This document shows positions 55,823 through 64,000 of a stretch of 64,000 nucleotides of DNA, piece by piece; the first letter of the stretch is position 1, and every line of letters starts with the position of its first letter. Made by a program: the position numbers and the translations under genes. This DNA is from Mycolicibacterium gadium (lineage in GTDB: Bacteria; Actinomycetota; Actinomycetes; Mycobacteriales; Mycobacteriaceae), in assembly GCF_010728925.1 (NCBI RefSeq), contig NZ_AP022608.1:4712001-4776000 (forward strand). The letters are read 5' to 3'. The notes under the pieces were generated by a model. It was not told the origin of the DNA, did no database searches, and saw only the letters and a program-made list of their open reading frames with translations.

Positions 55823-58360
55823 TCAACCCTGAGGTGCGACCATCGCGCGCAACATCGACAACATCTCCGAACGCGATTCGGCTCCCAACCGTCGCCGGAT
55901 TCGGGCGACGTGATGCTCGACGGTCTTCGCTGAGATGAACAGCTGGGTGCCGATGTCGCGGTACGGCATGCCGAGCAACAGGAGTTCGGCGACTTCGCGC
56001 TCGCGGTCCGACAGTTTCGTCGCCGCCGGGCGGGTGGGACCGGGGTGGCTGTCGACGGCCGCCGACGTGTCGAGGCCCGGCGCAGCATCCAGTGCGGTGG
56101 TCTGTTTCAGGTCGCGAGCCAGCTGCAGCATCGCACCCGAGACGCGGCCGTCGGGCGTGTGCAACGCGGCCTGCCCCGCCAACCGGGTGGCATCCCAGGT
56201 GAGCCCGAACTGTGACAGCCCGCGCGCCGCCGCGCCGACGTCGTCGGTGTCTACATGGTTGGCGAGGACCCGCAGCCACGTGCGGCCCGCGGTGGCCAAT
56301 GCCTTGGCGAACGGGCTGTGTGCGGCGGCGGCGGTCAACGCCTGACCGTGCGGCGCCACCGCCTCCGGTGAATTGGCGAGGATCCCCGCGTGCACACCGG
56401 CCCAGCGCAACGGCACCGACCACAACAGCGGGTTGCCGAGCGAGTCCAGCAGGCCGAACGCCTCGTCGAGGGTGTGCTGCAGCCGGTCGATCTGACGCAG
56501 CCGGGCCGCGGCCACCCATAGCTCGCCCAACGGCAGCAGGGAGAACAGGTCCATCGAGTATTCGGCGAGCACCTCGGCCGCCGCATACCAATGCTTCTGT
56601 ACCGCGCCGCTGTCGCCGCTACGGCGCGCGATCGCCGTCTGCAGCGCCGACGCCCACAGCGCGTCGCGGCGATGCAGCGCATCGGCATTCGCGGCAACGG
56701 CGGCGGCGTCGGCCGTCGCGGCCTGTAGGTGGCCGTCGAGCATCCGCACCCAGCCCAACAACAGGCGGTGTCTGCGTGCGGCGAAGGTTGTGTTCTCGGG
56801 GCTTTCGTCCATTGACGTCCGCACGGCACGGCCGATCACGCTGCGGGCCCGTACGGGATCGCCGCCGTGCAGGGCGGCGAGCGTCACCAGCGCCGCGGGG
56901 GTGTCGGGTGCGACGCCCGTCGGCGCCTGATCGGCGGTGATCGACTGGCCCAGCCGTGCGACCGCCGAAGGGTAAGGAGCATCGAGGGACATCAGGAGTC
57001 CCTCCGCGAGGCTGCGGGCGGCGCGCGAGGTCGACGTCGGCGGGCCCGCGCTCTCGGCGCTGAGCGCCGCCCGGGCTGCGGGCAGATCCCCAACCGCGAG
57101 CGACACGATGGCGCCCGCCGAACCGACGAACGCGTCCGGATAGGGGCCGAGCCAGCGGAAGATGTCGGCGGCCTGCGCGGAGCTGCCATCGTGCGCAGCG
57201 ATGCTGGCCGCGATGCGGACCGCGGCCGCGCGCTCGGCCGCGTCGTCGGACCCGAGCAGCTCGTCTGCTATCCGCCCCGCGGTCGCACAGTCGCCCGTCA
57301 GGGCGAGCGCGTCCGCCAATCTCGCGTTGAGCTTCGTCGCCCCTGCGTCGGCTGCCGCGCGATAAAGTCTTGCCGCCCTTGCGGGTTGGCCCTGGCACTC
57401 GGCCGCGAGTTTGGCCAGAGCGCTCGCCAGCTGATCGTCGCGAAGCCCGTGCTCGGCCAGCCGCAACGCGAGATCGGCTGACAGCGTGGATGATTCGATC
57501 TGAGAGACGAGCAATGCGATCTCGGTGTCATGGTGGCGTGCGGTACCGATGATCTGTGCGATGCAGTGGTGCACGGAACGCAGGAAGGTGTGACTGTGCG
57601 ACGGCTCGATCAATCCGGTCGCGCGGGCGCGGTCGACAAGGAATTGGGCGTCCTGGGGTCCGATGCGCAGCGTCGCCGCGACGTCGTCGGGGCCCAGGCC
57701 GGGACTCAGCGAGGTGACCAGCAGGGTGTCCAGCACCGGCTCGTCGAGTCGGCGTAGCCGTTCGATCAGCGCGAAGCTCGCCGCCTGCGCGATCGCCGAC
57801 GTCGGCGTCTCGCCCTCGAGGGATGAGGCGGCGGTGATCGCCGGACCCAACAGGAACGGCAGCCCGGCCGTGGACACCATGAGCGCACGAATGAACTCGG
57901 GTGTCGGTGTGGCGCTGAGTATTTCGGCCGCGGCACGCGTCACGTCAGGTGGACTCAATGCGCCTATCATCACGACGGGGTTCTCGCGTTCGATCGCGGT
58001 GGCCAAGGCGCGCAGCGCGGGCCGATGCGCGAGGGGTTCCGTCGCGACGACGACCGTCGAAGCGGGATCGGCCACGCGGTCGACGAGCTGTTCGAGTTCG
58101 ACATCGTCGAGCAGATGCGCGTCGTCGATCACGATGGCCGCTGCGGGATCGTCACCGCTGCGCGGCGGCCGCGTGAGTAACGGAATCCCGGCCGTACGCA
58201 ATGTGTTTCGCACGGCGGCGAGGATCGACGTCTTACCGCTGCCGATGCCGCCGGCCACCAGGAGCTTCACCGGTTCGCCCGGCGCTGCCGTCAGCGCCGC
58301 GATCGTGTCACGCGCGGGCGGCGGGATCTCGGTGACGTGCTCCGGCGCCGGTTTGGGCAT
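55823..58360 (-). CDS. iniR: IniR-like LuxR/ATPase transcription regulator (Rv0339c-like)
   Basis: An 845-residue LAL/MalT-type regulator. An AAA/STAND ATPase domain starts with Walker A GGIGSGKTS (37-45) and Walker B AIVIDDAH. A long helical region follows (about 290-770, TPR-like), and the C-terminal LuxR helix-turn-helix (about 780-840) reads LSDREREVAELLLLGM, RDIGTQLFISAKTVEHHVARIRRRL. M. tuberculosis Rv0339c (IniR) activates iniBAC during envelope stress and is reported to respond to trehalose; the same role is likely here. Its ATG is 3 bp after the stop of the Hsp70-like gene, so both are co-transcribed. Confidence 0.88.
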   Translation of the reverse strand: MPKPAPEHVTEIPPPARDTIAALTAAPGEPVKLLVAGGIGSGKTSILAAVRNTLRTAGIPLLTRPPRSGDDPAAAIVIDDAHLLDDVELEQLVDRVADPASTVVVATEPLAHRPALRALATAIERENPVVMIGALSPPDVTRAAAEILSATPTPEFIRALMVSTAGLPFLLGPAITAASSLEGETPTSAIAQAASFALIERLRRLDEPVLDTLLVTSLSPGLGPDDVAATLRIGPQDAQFLVDRARATGLIEPSHSHTFLRSVHHCIAQIIGTARHHDTEIALLVSQIESSTLSADLALRLAEHGLRDDQLASALAKLAAECQGQPARAARLYRAAADAGATKLNARLADALALTGDCATAGRIADELLGSDDAAERAAAVRIAASIAAHDGSSAQAADIFRWLGPYPDAFVGSAGAIVSLAVGDLPAARAALSAESAGPPTSTSRAARSLAEGLLMSLDAPYPSAVARLGQSITADQAPTGVAPDTPAALVTLAALHGGDPVRARSVIGRAVRTSMDESPENTTFAARRHRLLLGWVRMLDGHLQAATADAAAVAANADALHRRDALWASALQTAIARRSGDSGAVQKHWYAAAEVLAEYSMDLFSLLPLGELWVAAARLRQIDRLQHTLDEAFGLLDSLGNPLLWSVPLRWAGVHAGILANSPEAVAPHGQALTAAAAHSPFAKALATAGRTWLRVLANHVDTDDVGAAARGLSQFGLTWDATRLAGQAALHTPDGRVSGAMLQLARDLKQTTALDAAPGLDTSAAVDSHPGPTRPAATKLSDREREVAELLLLGMPYRDIGTQLFISAKTVEHHVARIRRRLGAESRSEMLSMLRAMVAPQG

Positions 58361-58363
58361 GGA

Positions 58364-60175
58364 TCACGTGCCGTCGTCGGGAACCACCACGTCAGGTGTC
58401 GTGGTGATGATCGGCTCGTCGGTCGTAGTCGGCGGTTGGGTCGTGGTAGGGGGTTGGGTGGTCGTCGGCTGCGTCGTCGTCGGCTGTGTGGTCGTCGTGG
58501 TGGTGGTTGTGGTGGTGGTGGTTGTCGTCGTGGTCGTCGACGAGGTCGTCGACGGGGTGGTTGTCGTCGTGGTCGTCGTCGAGGGAGGCGGCACAACGGT
58601 GGTGCTCGGCTGGCCGTCGGATCCCGTGACGGTGATGGTCTGCGAGGTGGGTGGTCCCGCGGGCGACGGGCCGGTCTCGAAGGTCGTCGCCGTCTCGGTA
58701 ACCGGACCGGTGTTGCTGGACGTGCCGGTCAACGTGACCGCGAGACCGCCAATGGCCAACAGCACAGCCGCGGCGGCGGCTCCGAACAGGATCGTCGGAC
58801 GCTTGTACCACGGCAGTGGTTCCGGCTCGGGGGTGAAGCCTTCTTCTTCGTGGCTGAACTCCATCGGCGGCCTGGCCGCCGACCCGGTGGCAGCTGGGTC
58901 GAAGGTGTAGTCCTCGCCGGTGTACGGCACGGGCTCGCCGCCGCCGGCAGGGACGTCGTCCTGCGACCATGCGAGCGCACGAAAGGTCGAGGAATCCATC
59001 GAGGAGTCCCCGGCGTCGCCGGCCATGCCCGCTGCGGCCGCACCAGCGGCGCCCAAGCCGGCCGCGCCTGCGACCCATCCCGCGGTCGGGGCCATCCCCG
59101 TAGGCGCATCCGCTGCGGTGGCCATTCCCGTTGCGGCGTCGGCACCTTCGGCCAGCACGGCGGCGCCTGCGGCCACGTTCAGCTGCGATTGCGGCGTCGT
59201 GACGACGGGCGCGCGTAGCCGCGTCGAGAGCTGCTGAGTCACCAGCGGGATGTTCGCACCGCCGCCGACCGTCGCGACCGCCGAGATGTCTGACACCGCA
59301 ATGTTGTTGCGCTGCAACGTGTCTTCAACCGTGCGTAGGAGGCCGGTGAGCGGTTCGGCGATGAGTTGTTCCAACTCGGTGCGTGTCACGCGAACATCGG
59401 ACGCGAAGCCGGGCAATGCGGCATGCACGGCTGTGGCCGTCTCGGCGGACAACCGCTCCTTGGCCAGCCTGCAGTCGTTGCGCAGCCGGGCCAGTGAACC
59501 GACGGCCGCCGTGTTCGCCGGATCGGCGTCGCTGGCCTCCGCGATGCCGGCGACGACGTGGCTCAGCAGCGCCTGATCGATCTGATCGCCGGAGAAGTCG
59601 GCGTACCGCACCGTCTCACCGATGGTGTCGTAGTTGGCGCCCGCGTCGGCCAGTGTGACGCTGGTACCGCTGCCGCCGAAATCGCACAGCACCACGACGC
59701 CGCGGGACGGCAGCCCGGGCGCCGACTGCAACGCCGAAAGTGCGGCGACCGAATCCGGGACCAGCGCCGGCGCGACACCGTTGGGAGCCAGGCTCGGGGC
59801 GCCTCGCAACGCGCCGCGCAGTGCGCCGACCGTCGCGGCACCCCAGTGTGCGGGCACCGCGATCGCGATGGGCGCACCGCCGCCGACGGTCCGTGCCATT
59901 GCGTCGAGGGCTTCGACGAGTACCTGCTCACCGCGGTGGGCCGAACCGTCGGCCGCGACCAACGGCACCGGATCGCCCACGCGCTCGACGAATCCCGTCA
60001 GCACCATTCCCGACGGCTGGATCGAAGGGTCGCCTGAATATTCGGACGGCACGCCGACTTCGGCTGCTCGGTCCTCGAACACCGTGAGCATGGAACGTCG
60101 CATCACCGGGGGACGGCCCATGCGAGCCGCCACCAAATTGGTCATCCCAATCGACAACCCGAGAGAGTCGCTCAT
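58364..60175 (-). CDS. Membrane-anchored Hsp70-like protein in operon with iniR
   Basis: A 603-residue paralogue of the protein at 22326. The ATPase-type domain has LGLSIGMTN (5-13), VLCDFGGSGTS (162-172) and VGGGANIPLV (303-312); a 15-residue Ala/Gly-rich linker, LAWSQDD and EPVPYTGE stretches match the paralogue. One membrane helix (about 461-482) leads to a Thr/Pro-rich tail of 120 residues. No Hsp70 substrate domain is present. ATG 60175 follows GAGGAAAAG; the upstream extension is rejected. The gene is upstream of iniR in the same operon and divergent from the Rv0340-like gene. It could act as an ATP-dependent sensor or partner for ini regulation, which is inference. Confidence 0.87.
   Translation of the reverse strand: MSDSLGLSIGMTNLVAARMGRPPVMRRSMLTVFEDRAAEVGVPSEYSGDPSIQPSGMVLTGFVERVGDPVPLVAADGSAHRGEQVLVEALDAMARTVGGGAPIAIAVPAHWGAATVGALRGALRGAPSLAPNGVAPALVPDSVAALSALQSAPGLPSRGVVVLCDFGGSGTSVTLADAGANYDTIGETVRYADFSGDQIDQALLSHVVAGIAEASDADPANTAAVGSLARLRNDCRLAKERLSAETATAVHAALPGFASDVRVTRTELEQLIAEPLTGLLRTVEDTLQRNNIAVSDISAVATVGGGANIPLVTQQLSTRLRAPVVTTPQSQLNVAAGAAVLAEGADAATGMATAADAPTGMAPTAGWVAGAAGLGAAGAAAAGMAGDAGDSSMDSSTFRALAWSQDDVPAGGGEPVPYTGEDYTFDPAATGSAARPPMEFSHEEEGFTPEPEPLPWYKRPTILFGAAAAAVLLAIGGLAVTLTGTSSNTGPVTETATTFETGPSPAGPPTSQTITVTGSDGQPSTTVVPPPSTTTTTTTTPSTTSSTTTTTTTTTTTTTTTTTQPTTTQPTTTQPPTTTQPPTTTDEPIITTTPDVVVPDDGT
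58489..58585 (-). repeat. Poly-threonine triplet repeat tract
   Basis: ACN triplets (on the minus strand) encode Thr runs interrupted by Pro, Ser and Gln in the outside tail of the second Hsp70-like protein. The same kind of tract is found in the paralogue at 23848-23980, so the property is conserved and selected. Confidence 0.7.
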
Positions 60176-60239
60176 CTTTTCCTCTGCGTTTCGGCCGAAC
60201 ATCACGATAGCGGCTCTGCAGCCCGAAACCCGGCACATC

Positions 60240-60280
60240 CCCCTATGGCGCGAAAGCCCCTAATGTCGGGGCCCCTAATG
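60240..60280. promoter_or_regulatory. CCCCTAAT repeats in divergent Hsp70-like/Rv0340-like promoter
   Basis: CCCCTAATG occurs at 60257-60265 and 60272-60280 and the variant CCCCTAT at 60240-60246, spaced 15 and 17 bp. The same CCCCTAA element is found three times before the IniB-like gene. A candidate IniR-type activator site. Confidence 0.6.
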
Positions 60281-60406
60281 CCCCAGGTGTAGAGGTGGGT
60301 TTCGCACCGATCTCTGCGGCGTCAGCGGTGGATAGCATCGTGACAAGCCATCTGGCTCGTGCCATCTGTCTGTCATCTATATCTGTATTGGGAAGGAGGG
60401 TGTTTC

Positions 60407-60952
60407 ATGGCCAATTCGCTGCTCGACTTCGTGATGTCCCTGGTGCGAGATCCCGATGCCGCCGCGCGCTACGCAGAAAACCCGGACCAAGCCATTCTCG
60501 ACGCCAACCTCACCAACGTGACCACTGCCGACGTCAGCAACCTGATTCCGGTTGTCACCGAGTCGCTGGGCGCGGCGGTGCCCAGCACGGGGGCCGAGGG
60601 CTTTGGTGACATGGCTGTCGACATGGCCGACAACGTGTGGGCGAGCAGCGCCGCGACGGCGGCGTTCGACGCGTTCGACGCCCAAGTGCCTGTTCAGGCC
60701 TTCGACGATATGCAGACGACCATCACCGACTATGTCGATTCTTCGGATGACGTGCTGGACTCCGGACTGGATGCGCTGGAGGATTCGAACGTCCCCGGGG
60801 TGGTCGGCGCCGGTGACGGGTCACTGCAATTCGACCAGCCGATCATCGACGACCTGCCGGTGTTCGACCTGCCGGCCGACGGTCATCTCAGCGAGACCGT
60901 CATCGAGGTCGCCGACATGGATTCCGACCCGTCGGGATACGACATCTTCTGA
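60407..60952 (+). CDS. Rv0340-like protein of the ini locus (IniB-type N-terminus)
   Basis: A 181-residue acidic protein. Its N-terminal 55 residues (LLDFVMSLVRDPDAAARYAENP, then ILDANLTNVTTADVSNLIPVV) share the pattern of the IniB N-terminal domain. The remainder is rich in Asp, Val and Gly and ends in Phe (SGYDIF). Length is nearly that of M. tuberculosis Rv0340 (179). A strong ribosome site GGAAGGAGGG precedes ATG 60407. There is no signal peptide. It is divergent from the Hsp70-like/iniR operon and is followed by a strong terminator hairpin. Function unknown; likely envelope-stress-induced. Confidence 0.83.
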   Translation: MANSLLDFVMSLVRDPDAAARYAENPDQAILDANLTNVTTADVSNLIPVVTESLGAAVPSTGAEGFGDMAVDMADNVWASSAATAAFDAFDAQVPVQAFDDMQTTITDYVDSSDDVLDSGLDALEDSNVPGVVGAGDGSLQFDQPIIDDLPVFDLPADGHLSETVIEVADMDSDPSGYDIF

Positions 60953-60976
60953 CTTCTGACCCCCTCACCACCACGA

Positions 60977-61002
60977 CTGCGCGGCCGCAAGCGGCCGCGC
61001 AG
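60977..61002 (+). terminator. Terminator after the Rv0340-like gene
   Basis: A perfect 12-bp GC-rich inverted repeat (CTGCGCGGCCGC/GCGGCCGCGCAG) with a 2-base loop, followed by TATTGTTTT. It separates the Rv0340-like gene from the IniB-like gene, so the latter must use its own promoter. Confidence 0.85.
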
Positions 61003-61032
61003 TATTGTTTTCCGCCCCGCTGTGAGCGCAAC

Positions 61033-61059
61033 CCCCTAACAACCCCCTAATCCCCTAAC
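61033..61059. promoter_or_regulatory. Triple CCCCTAA repeat upstream of IniB-like gene
   Basis: CCCCTAAC at 61033-61040, CCCCTAAT at 61044-61051 and CCCCTAAC at 61052-61059, with a weaker CCCTAACG copy at 61135-61142. The element is shared with the divergent promoter at 60240-60280. It probably binds the ini-locus activator. Confidence 0.65.
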
Positions 61060-61209
61060 GGAGGGTCATGACCCATCCCGAGGTGCCTCATGGCAGGCAG
61101 GGGTTTCGACCCCGTTTCAGGGCAGTCGGCTGGTCCCTAACGTGGTCATCAGTTCGCCGGACAGCCCGGTGTGACCAGCTTCCGACAACACGACCGAAGG
61201 ACGACAGAA

Positions 61210-62130
61210 ATGACGAACGTAATCGACTGGCTCCTGGACCTCTTCCGTGATCCGATCCGGGCCCAGGAATTCATCGTGGACCCGGCCCGCTCGATGGCCG
61301 CGGCCAACGTGTCCAGTGTGACCGCCGCTCAGGTGCAGGCGGTTGCCGCCACGGTGGCGCCGGCCGCCGTCCTGCACGGCGGCGGCGATCCCGTCTTCGG
61401 GCTGCAGCAGGCCGTTGCCCAGACCCACGGCATCGCCTTCGCCCCGCAGCGCCAGACCGAGATGTGGTCGAACAACGACACCAGTTTCATGAGCCCCGAG
61501 ACCAACATGTCCAACACGACGGGTGCGGACTCGCAACAGGGCGTCGGCAACTTCGACCTGGAATTCGGTGATATCACCCTCGGCGACAAGACCAGCAACA
61601 CTGCCACCAATGGTGGTGTGGTGAACACCGGCACCGCGGGCGACATCGACGCGACCCATGTCGACGGCGACGGCAATGTGGTCGGTGACGACAACGAGAA
61701 CGTCAGCACCGGCGACATCGACGACTCCAACGTCAACATCGGCGAGGACAACGACATCGACGACAGTGGCGACCAGACCGCCGGCGGGGACATCATCTCC
61801 GACAACGAGGGACCCGTCATCAACGACAACGACATGAGCGGTGGCAGCGGCGGTGGCGCGGCAGGCGGCGACGGTGGCGGTGGCCTGATCGGCATCGGTA
61901 ACGACGGCGGCAGCGCGTCCGGCGGGGCCGGTGGTTCCGGCGGCGGCATCGTGATCGTCGACAACGACACGACCACCGTCGGCGGAAACCAGACCACGGT
62001 CGACGACTCGGTGGACAACTCGGGCCAGGACAACTCGGTGGACAGCTCCGTCGACAACTCGGGTCAGGTCAACAGCAGCATCGACACCAGCGTCGATGTG
62101 GACAACACGGTCGACGCCGGTCTGTTCTGA
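61210..62130 (+). CDS. iniB: IniB-like protein
   Basis: A 306-residue protein. The N-terminal domain (about 1-75: VIDWLLDLFRDPIRAQEF, then VTAAQVQAVAATVAP and FGLQQAVAQTHG) matches IniB. The remainder differs from the Gly/Ala-rich tail of M. tuberculosis IniB (479 residues): it is rich in Asp, Asn, Gly, Thr and Ser with repeats such as VDNSGQ and ends GLF. ATG 61210 was selected (GAAGGAC upstream). Expected to be strongly induced by cell-wall inhibitors such as isoniazid and ethambutol. Its biochemical role is unknown. A strong hairpin follows before iniA. Confidence 0.84.
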   Translation: MTNVIDWLLDLFRDPIRAQEFIVDPARSMAAANVSSVTAAQVQAVAATVAPAAVLHGGGDPVFGLQQAVAQTHGIAFAPQRQTEMWSNNDTSFMSPETNMSNTTGADSQQGVGNFDLEFGDITLGDKTSNTATNGGVVNTGTAGDIDATHVDGDGNVVGDDNENVSTGDIDDSNVNIGEDNDIDDSGDQTAGGDIISDNEGPVINDNDMSGGSGGGAAGGDGGGGLIGIGNDGGSASGGAGGSGGGIVIVDNDTTTVGGNQTTVDDSVDNSGQDNSVDSSVDNSGQVNSSIDTSVDVDNTVDAGLF

Positions 62131-62147
62131 CGACGAGCACCAACGCC

Positions 62148-62180
62148 ACTGGCGGGGATCGAAAGCCGATCCCCGCCAGT
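62148..62180 (+). terminator. Strong hairpin between iniB-like gene and iniA
   Basis: ACTGGCGGGGATCG and CGATCCCCGCCAGT form a perfect 14-bp stem around the 5-base loop AAAGC, 18 bp after the iniB-like stop and 52 bp before iniA. No U-tract follows. It may act as a partial terminator, giving more iniB-like than iniA transcript, or protect the upstream mRNA. Confidence 0.75.
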
Positions 62181-62231
62181 TCGCGCATCTACCGTTAGTG
62201 CTGAGCCGTCTCCGGGCACCAGAAGGACTTC

Positions 62232-64000
62232 ATGACGCAACCGAGTGACCCCCGCAATACCAAGGTCATCGTCGAGTTGATCGACCACACCAACAAGATC
62301 GCCGACGCCAACGAGCGCGGCGACTTGGTCGAACGCCTGGCCAGGGCCAAGGCGCGGATCACCGATCCGCAGATCCGGGTGGTCGTGGCCGGACAGCTCA
62401 AGCAGGGCAAGAGCCTGCTGCTCAACTCGCTACTCAACGCTCCGGTCGCGCGCGTCGGCGACGACGAGAGCACCGTGCTGCCGACGGTGGTGTCCTACGG
62501 CGAGAACACCTCGGCCAGGCTGATCGTCGCACGCCCCGATGGTGCGGAGCCGGAAGCGATCGAGATCGAAATGGCCGACATCAAGACCGATCTGCGCCGC
62601 GCTCCGCAGGCCGGCGGCCGCGAGGTGTTGCGGGTCGAGGTCACCGCGACGGGCCCGCTGTTGAAGAACGGGTTGGCGTTCGTGGACACGCCCGGCGTCG
62701 GTGGGCACGGCCAGCCGCACCTGTCGGCGACGTTGGGGTTGTTGCCCGACGCCGACGCGGTGTTGATGTGCAGTGACACCAGCCAGGAGTTCACCGAACC
62801 CGAAATGACATTCATGCGGCAGGCTTTCGGCATCTGCCCGGTCTCGACGATCATTGCCACCAAGACAGACCTGTATCCCCACTGGCGCGCCATCGTCGAG
62901 GCGAACAAGGCGCATCTCGACCGGGCGGGCCTGTCGATCCCGATGATTCCGGCGTCGTCGCTGTTGCGTAGTCACGCCATCCAGCTCAACGACAAGGAAC
63001 TCAACGCGGAGTCGAACTTCCCGGCCATCGTGAAGTTCCTCACCGAGCAGGTGCTGTCGCGGCAGCGGGATCACATCCGGGAACAGGTGGTTGCCGAGAT
63101 ACGTTCGGCTGCTGAGCATCTCACGCTCAAGGTCAGCACCGAGCTGGCGTCGCTCAACGATGCCGATGTGCGGGACCGGATCACCGAGGATCTGGAGCGG
63201 CGCAAGGAGGAAGCGCAGGAGGCGCTGCAGCAGACAGCGCTGTGGCAGCAGGTGCTCAACGACGGAATCGCCGATCTGACAGCCGATATCGACCACGATC
63301 TGCGCGGCCGCTTCCGGATCATCGGCCAGCACATCGAGAAGGAGATCGACAACTGCGACCCGACGCAGCACTGGGCCGAGATCGGGACCGAGCTGGAGAA
63401 CGCGATCGCCACCGCGGTAGGGGACAACTTCGTCTGGGCGTATCAGCGTGCGACGGTGTTGGCCGAAGAGGTGGCCCGCACCTTCACCGAGGCCGGCCTG
63501 GATGCCGTCAAGATGCCGCAGATCGATGCGCGCGAGATGGGCGCCAGCCTCGGCGAGATCAAGTCGCTGGCCAATCTCGAAGCCAAACCGGTCGGCAAGG
63601 CACGCAAGGTCGGGATCGGTATGCAGGGCTCGTACGGCGGTGTCCTGATGTTCGGCATGCTGACGTCGTTCGCAGGTCTGGGCATGTTCAATCCGCTATC
63701 CCTCGGTGCCGGTCTGCTGATGGGGCGTAGCGCGTACCGGGAGAACATGGACAACCGCATGATGCGGGTGCGTAACGAGGCGAAGTTGAATACGCGCCGG
63801 TTCATCGACGACGTTTCTTTCGTCGTGAACAAGGAGTCGCGGGACCGGCTCAAGGGTGTTCAGCGCCAACTGCGTGACCACTACCGCGGCATCGCCAACC
63901 AGACGACGCGGTCGCTGAACGAATCGCTGCAGGCGACGATCGCCGCGGCCAAACTCGAGGAGAACGAACGCAACACGCGCGTCAAGGAACTCGAGCGCCA
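62232..64000 (+). CDS. iniA: Dynamin-like GTPase IniA (3' end outside window)
   Basis: Open from ATG 62232 (AGAAGGA upstream) to the window end, 589 codons; M. tuberculosis IniA has about 640. The GTPase motifs are G1 GQLKQGKS (54-61), G3 DTPGVGG (152-158) and G4 TKTD (210-213). A long helical stalk follows, then a hydrophobic membrane-interacting paddle (GVLMFGMLTSFAGLGMF, about 477-500) and another helical part. IniA is a bacterial dynamin-like protein that forms oligomers and remodels or repairs the plasma membrane; it contributes to tolerance of isoniazid and ethambutol. iniC is expected just beyond the edge. Confidence 0.95.
   Translation, partial: MTQPSDPRNTKVIVELIDHTNKIADANERGDLVERLARAKARITDPQIRVVVAGQLKQGKSLLLNSLLNAPVARVGDDESTVLPTVVSYGENTSARLIVARPDGAEPEAIEIEMADIKTDLRRAPQAGGREVLRVEVTATGPLLKNGLAFVDTPGVGGHGQPHLSATLGLLPDADAVLMCSDTSQEFTEPEMTFMRQAFGICPVSTIIATKTDLYPHWRAIVEANKAHLDRAGLSIPMIPASSLLRSHAIQLNDKELNAESNFPAIVKFLTEQVLSRQRDHIREQVVAEIRSAAEHLTLKVSTELASLNDADVRDRITEDLERRKEEAQEALQQTALWQQVLNDGIADLTADIDHDLRGRFRIIGQHIEKEIDNCDPTQHWAEIGTELENAIATAVGDNFVWAYQRATVLAEEVARTFTEAGLDAVKMPQIDAREMGASLGEIKSLANLEAKPVGKARKVGIGMQGSYGGVLMFGMLTSFAGLGMFNPLSLGAGLLMGRSAYRENMDNRMMRVRNEAKLNTRRFIDDVSFVVNKESRDRLKGVQRQLRDHYRGIANQTTRSLNESLQATIAAAKLEENERNTRVKELER

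Overview
The window looks like about 64 kb of chromosome from a non-tuberculous, probably fast-growing mycobacterium (Mycolicibacterium-like). It is GC-rich and uses many GTG and TTG starts. Gene order follows the M. tuberculosis Rv0284-Rv0342 interval (numbers recalled from memory), with lineage-specific blocks inserted. No IS element, prophage or CRISPR array was seen, and no gap between genes exceeds about 300 bp.

Region 1 (1-10895): the ESX-3 type VII secretion locus, entered inside eccC3 and continuing through PE5, PPE4, esxG, esxH, espG3, eccD3, mycP3 and eccE3, mostly with overlapping start and stop codons. This system exports the EsxG-EsxH pair and PE/PPE proteins and supports iron acquisition. 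Region 2 (10851-15092): the usual ESX-3 flank, with an alpha/beta hydrolase, a trans-aconitate methyltransferase, a trehalose sulfotransferase (stf0) that carries a one-base frameshift, and a sulfatase.

Region 3 (15253-27503): a DUF222/HNH protein, two PAP2-type phosphatases (one fused to a lipid kinase), an ArsR-SRPBCC pair with a perfect palindromic operator, an L,D-transpeptidase-like exported protein, and a membrane-anchored Hsp70-like protein facing a degenerate actin-fold membrane protein (DUF7159-like), followed by an exported DUF4185-type protein. Region 4 (27692-33784): a FadR-controlled catabolic operon (acyl-CoA synthetase, class II aldolase/adducin, amidohydrolase), an Rv0320-like exported protein and an SDR. 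Region 5 (33889-40490): a receptor Ser/Thr kinase with a large extracytoplasmic domain, small membrane proteins, a DUF427 protein, an AbrB-type membrane protein and a TauD-like oxygenase.

Region 6 (40636-52551): tRNA-Gly(CCC), dcd, an ammonium transporter, a second DUF7159-like protein, UDP-glucose dehydrogenase, a TetR/CYP140 pair, an Rv0332-Rv0333-rmlA operon, a YibE/F membrane protein and an alanine aminotransferase. Region 7 (52599-64000): the Rv0338c-like Fe-S membrane protein with an expanded repetitive tail, then the iniBAC-type envelope-stress locus: IniR-like regulator, a second Hsp70-like membrane protein co-transcribed with it, an Rv0340-like protein, an IniB-like protein and the dynamin-like GTPase IniA, which runs off the right edge.

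The most unusual theme is a set of four membrane-anchored proteins with ATPase-fold cytoplasmic domains and long Pro/Thr-rich outside tails (22326, 24060, 43041, 58364). One of them forms an operon with the ini regulator, and CCCCTAA repeats lie in both ini intergenic regions. Together they could form an envelope sensing or chaperoning system.
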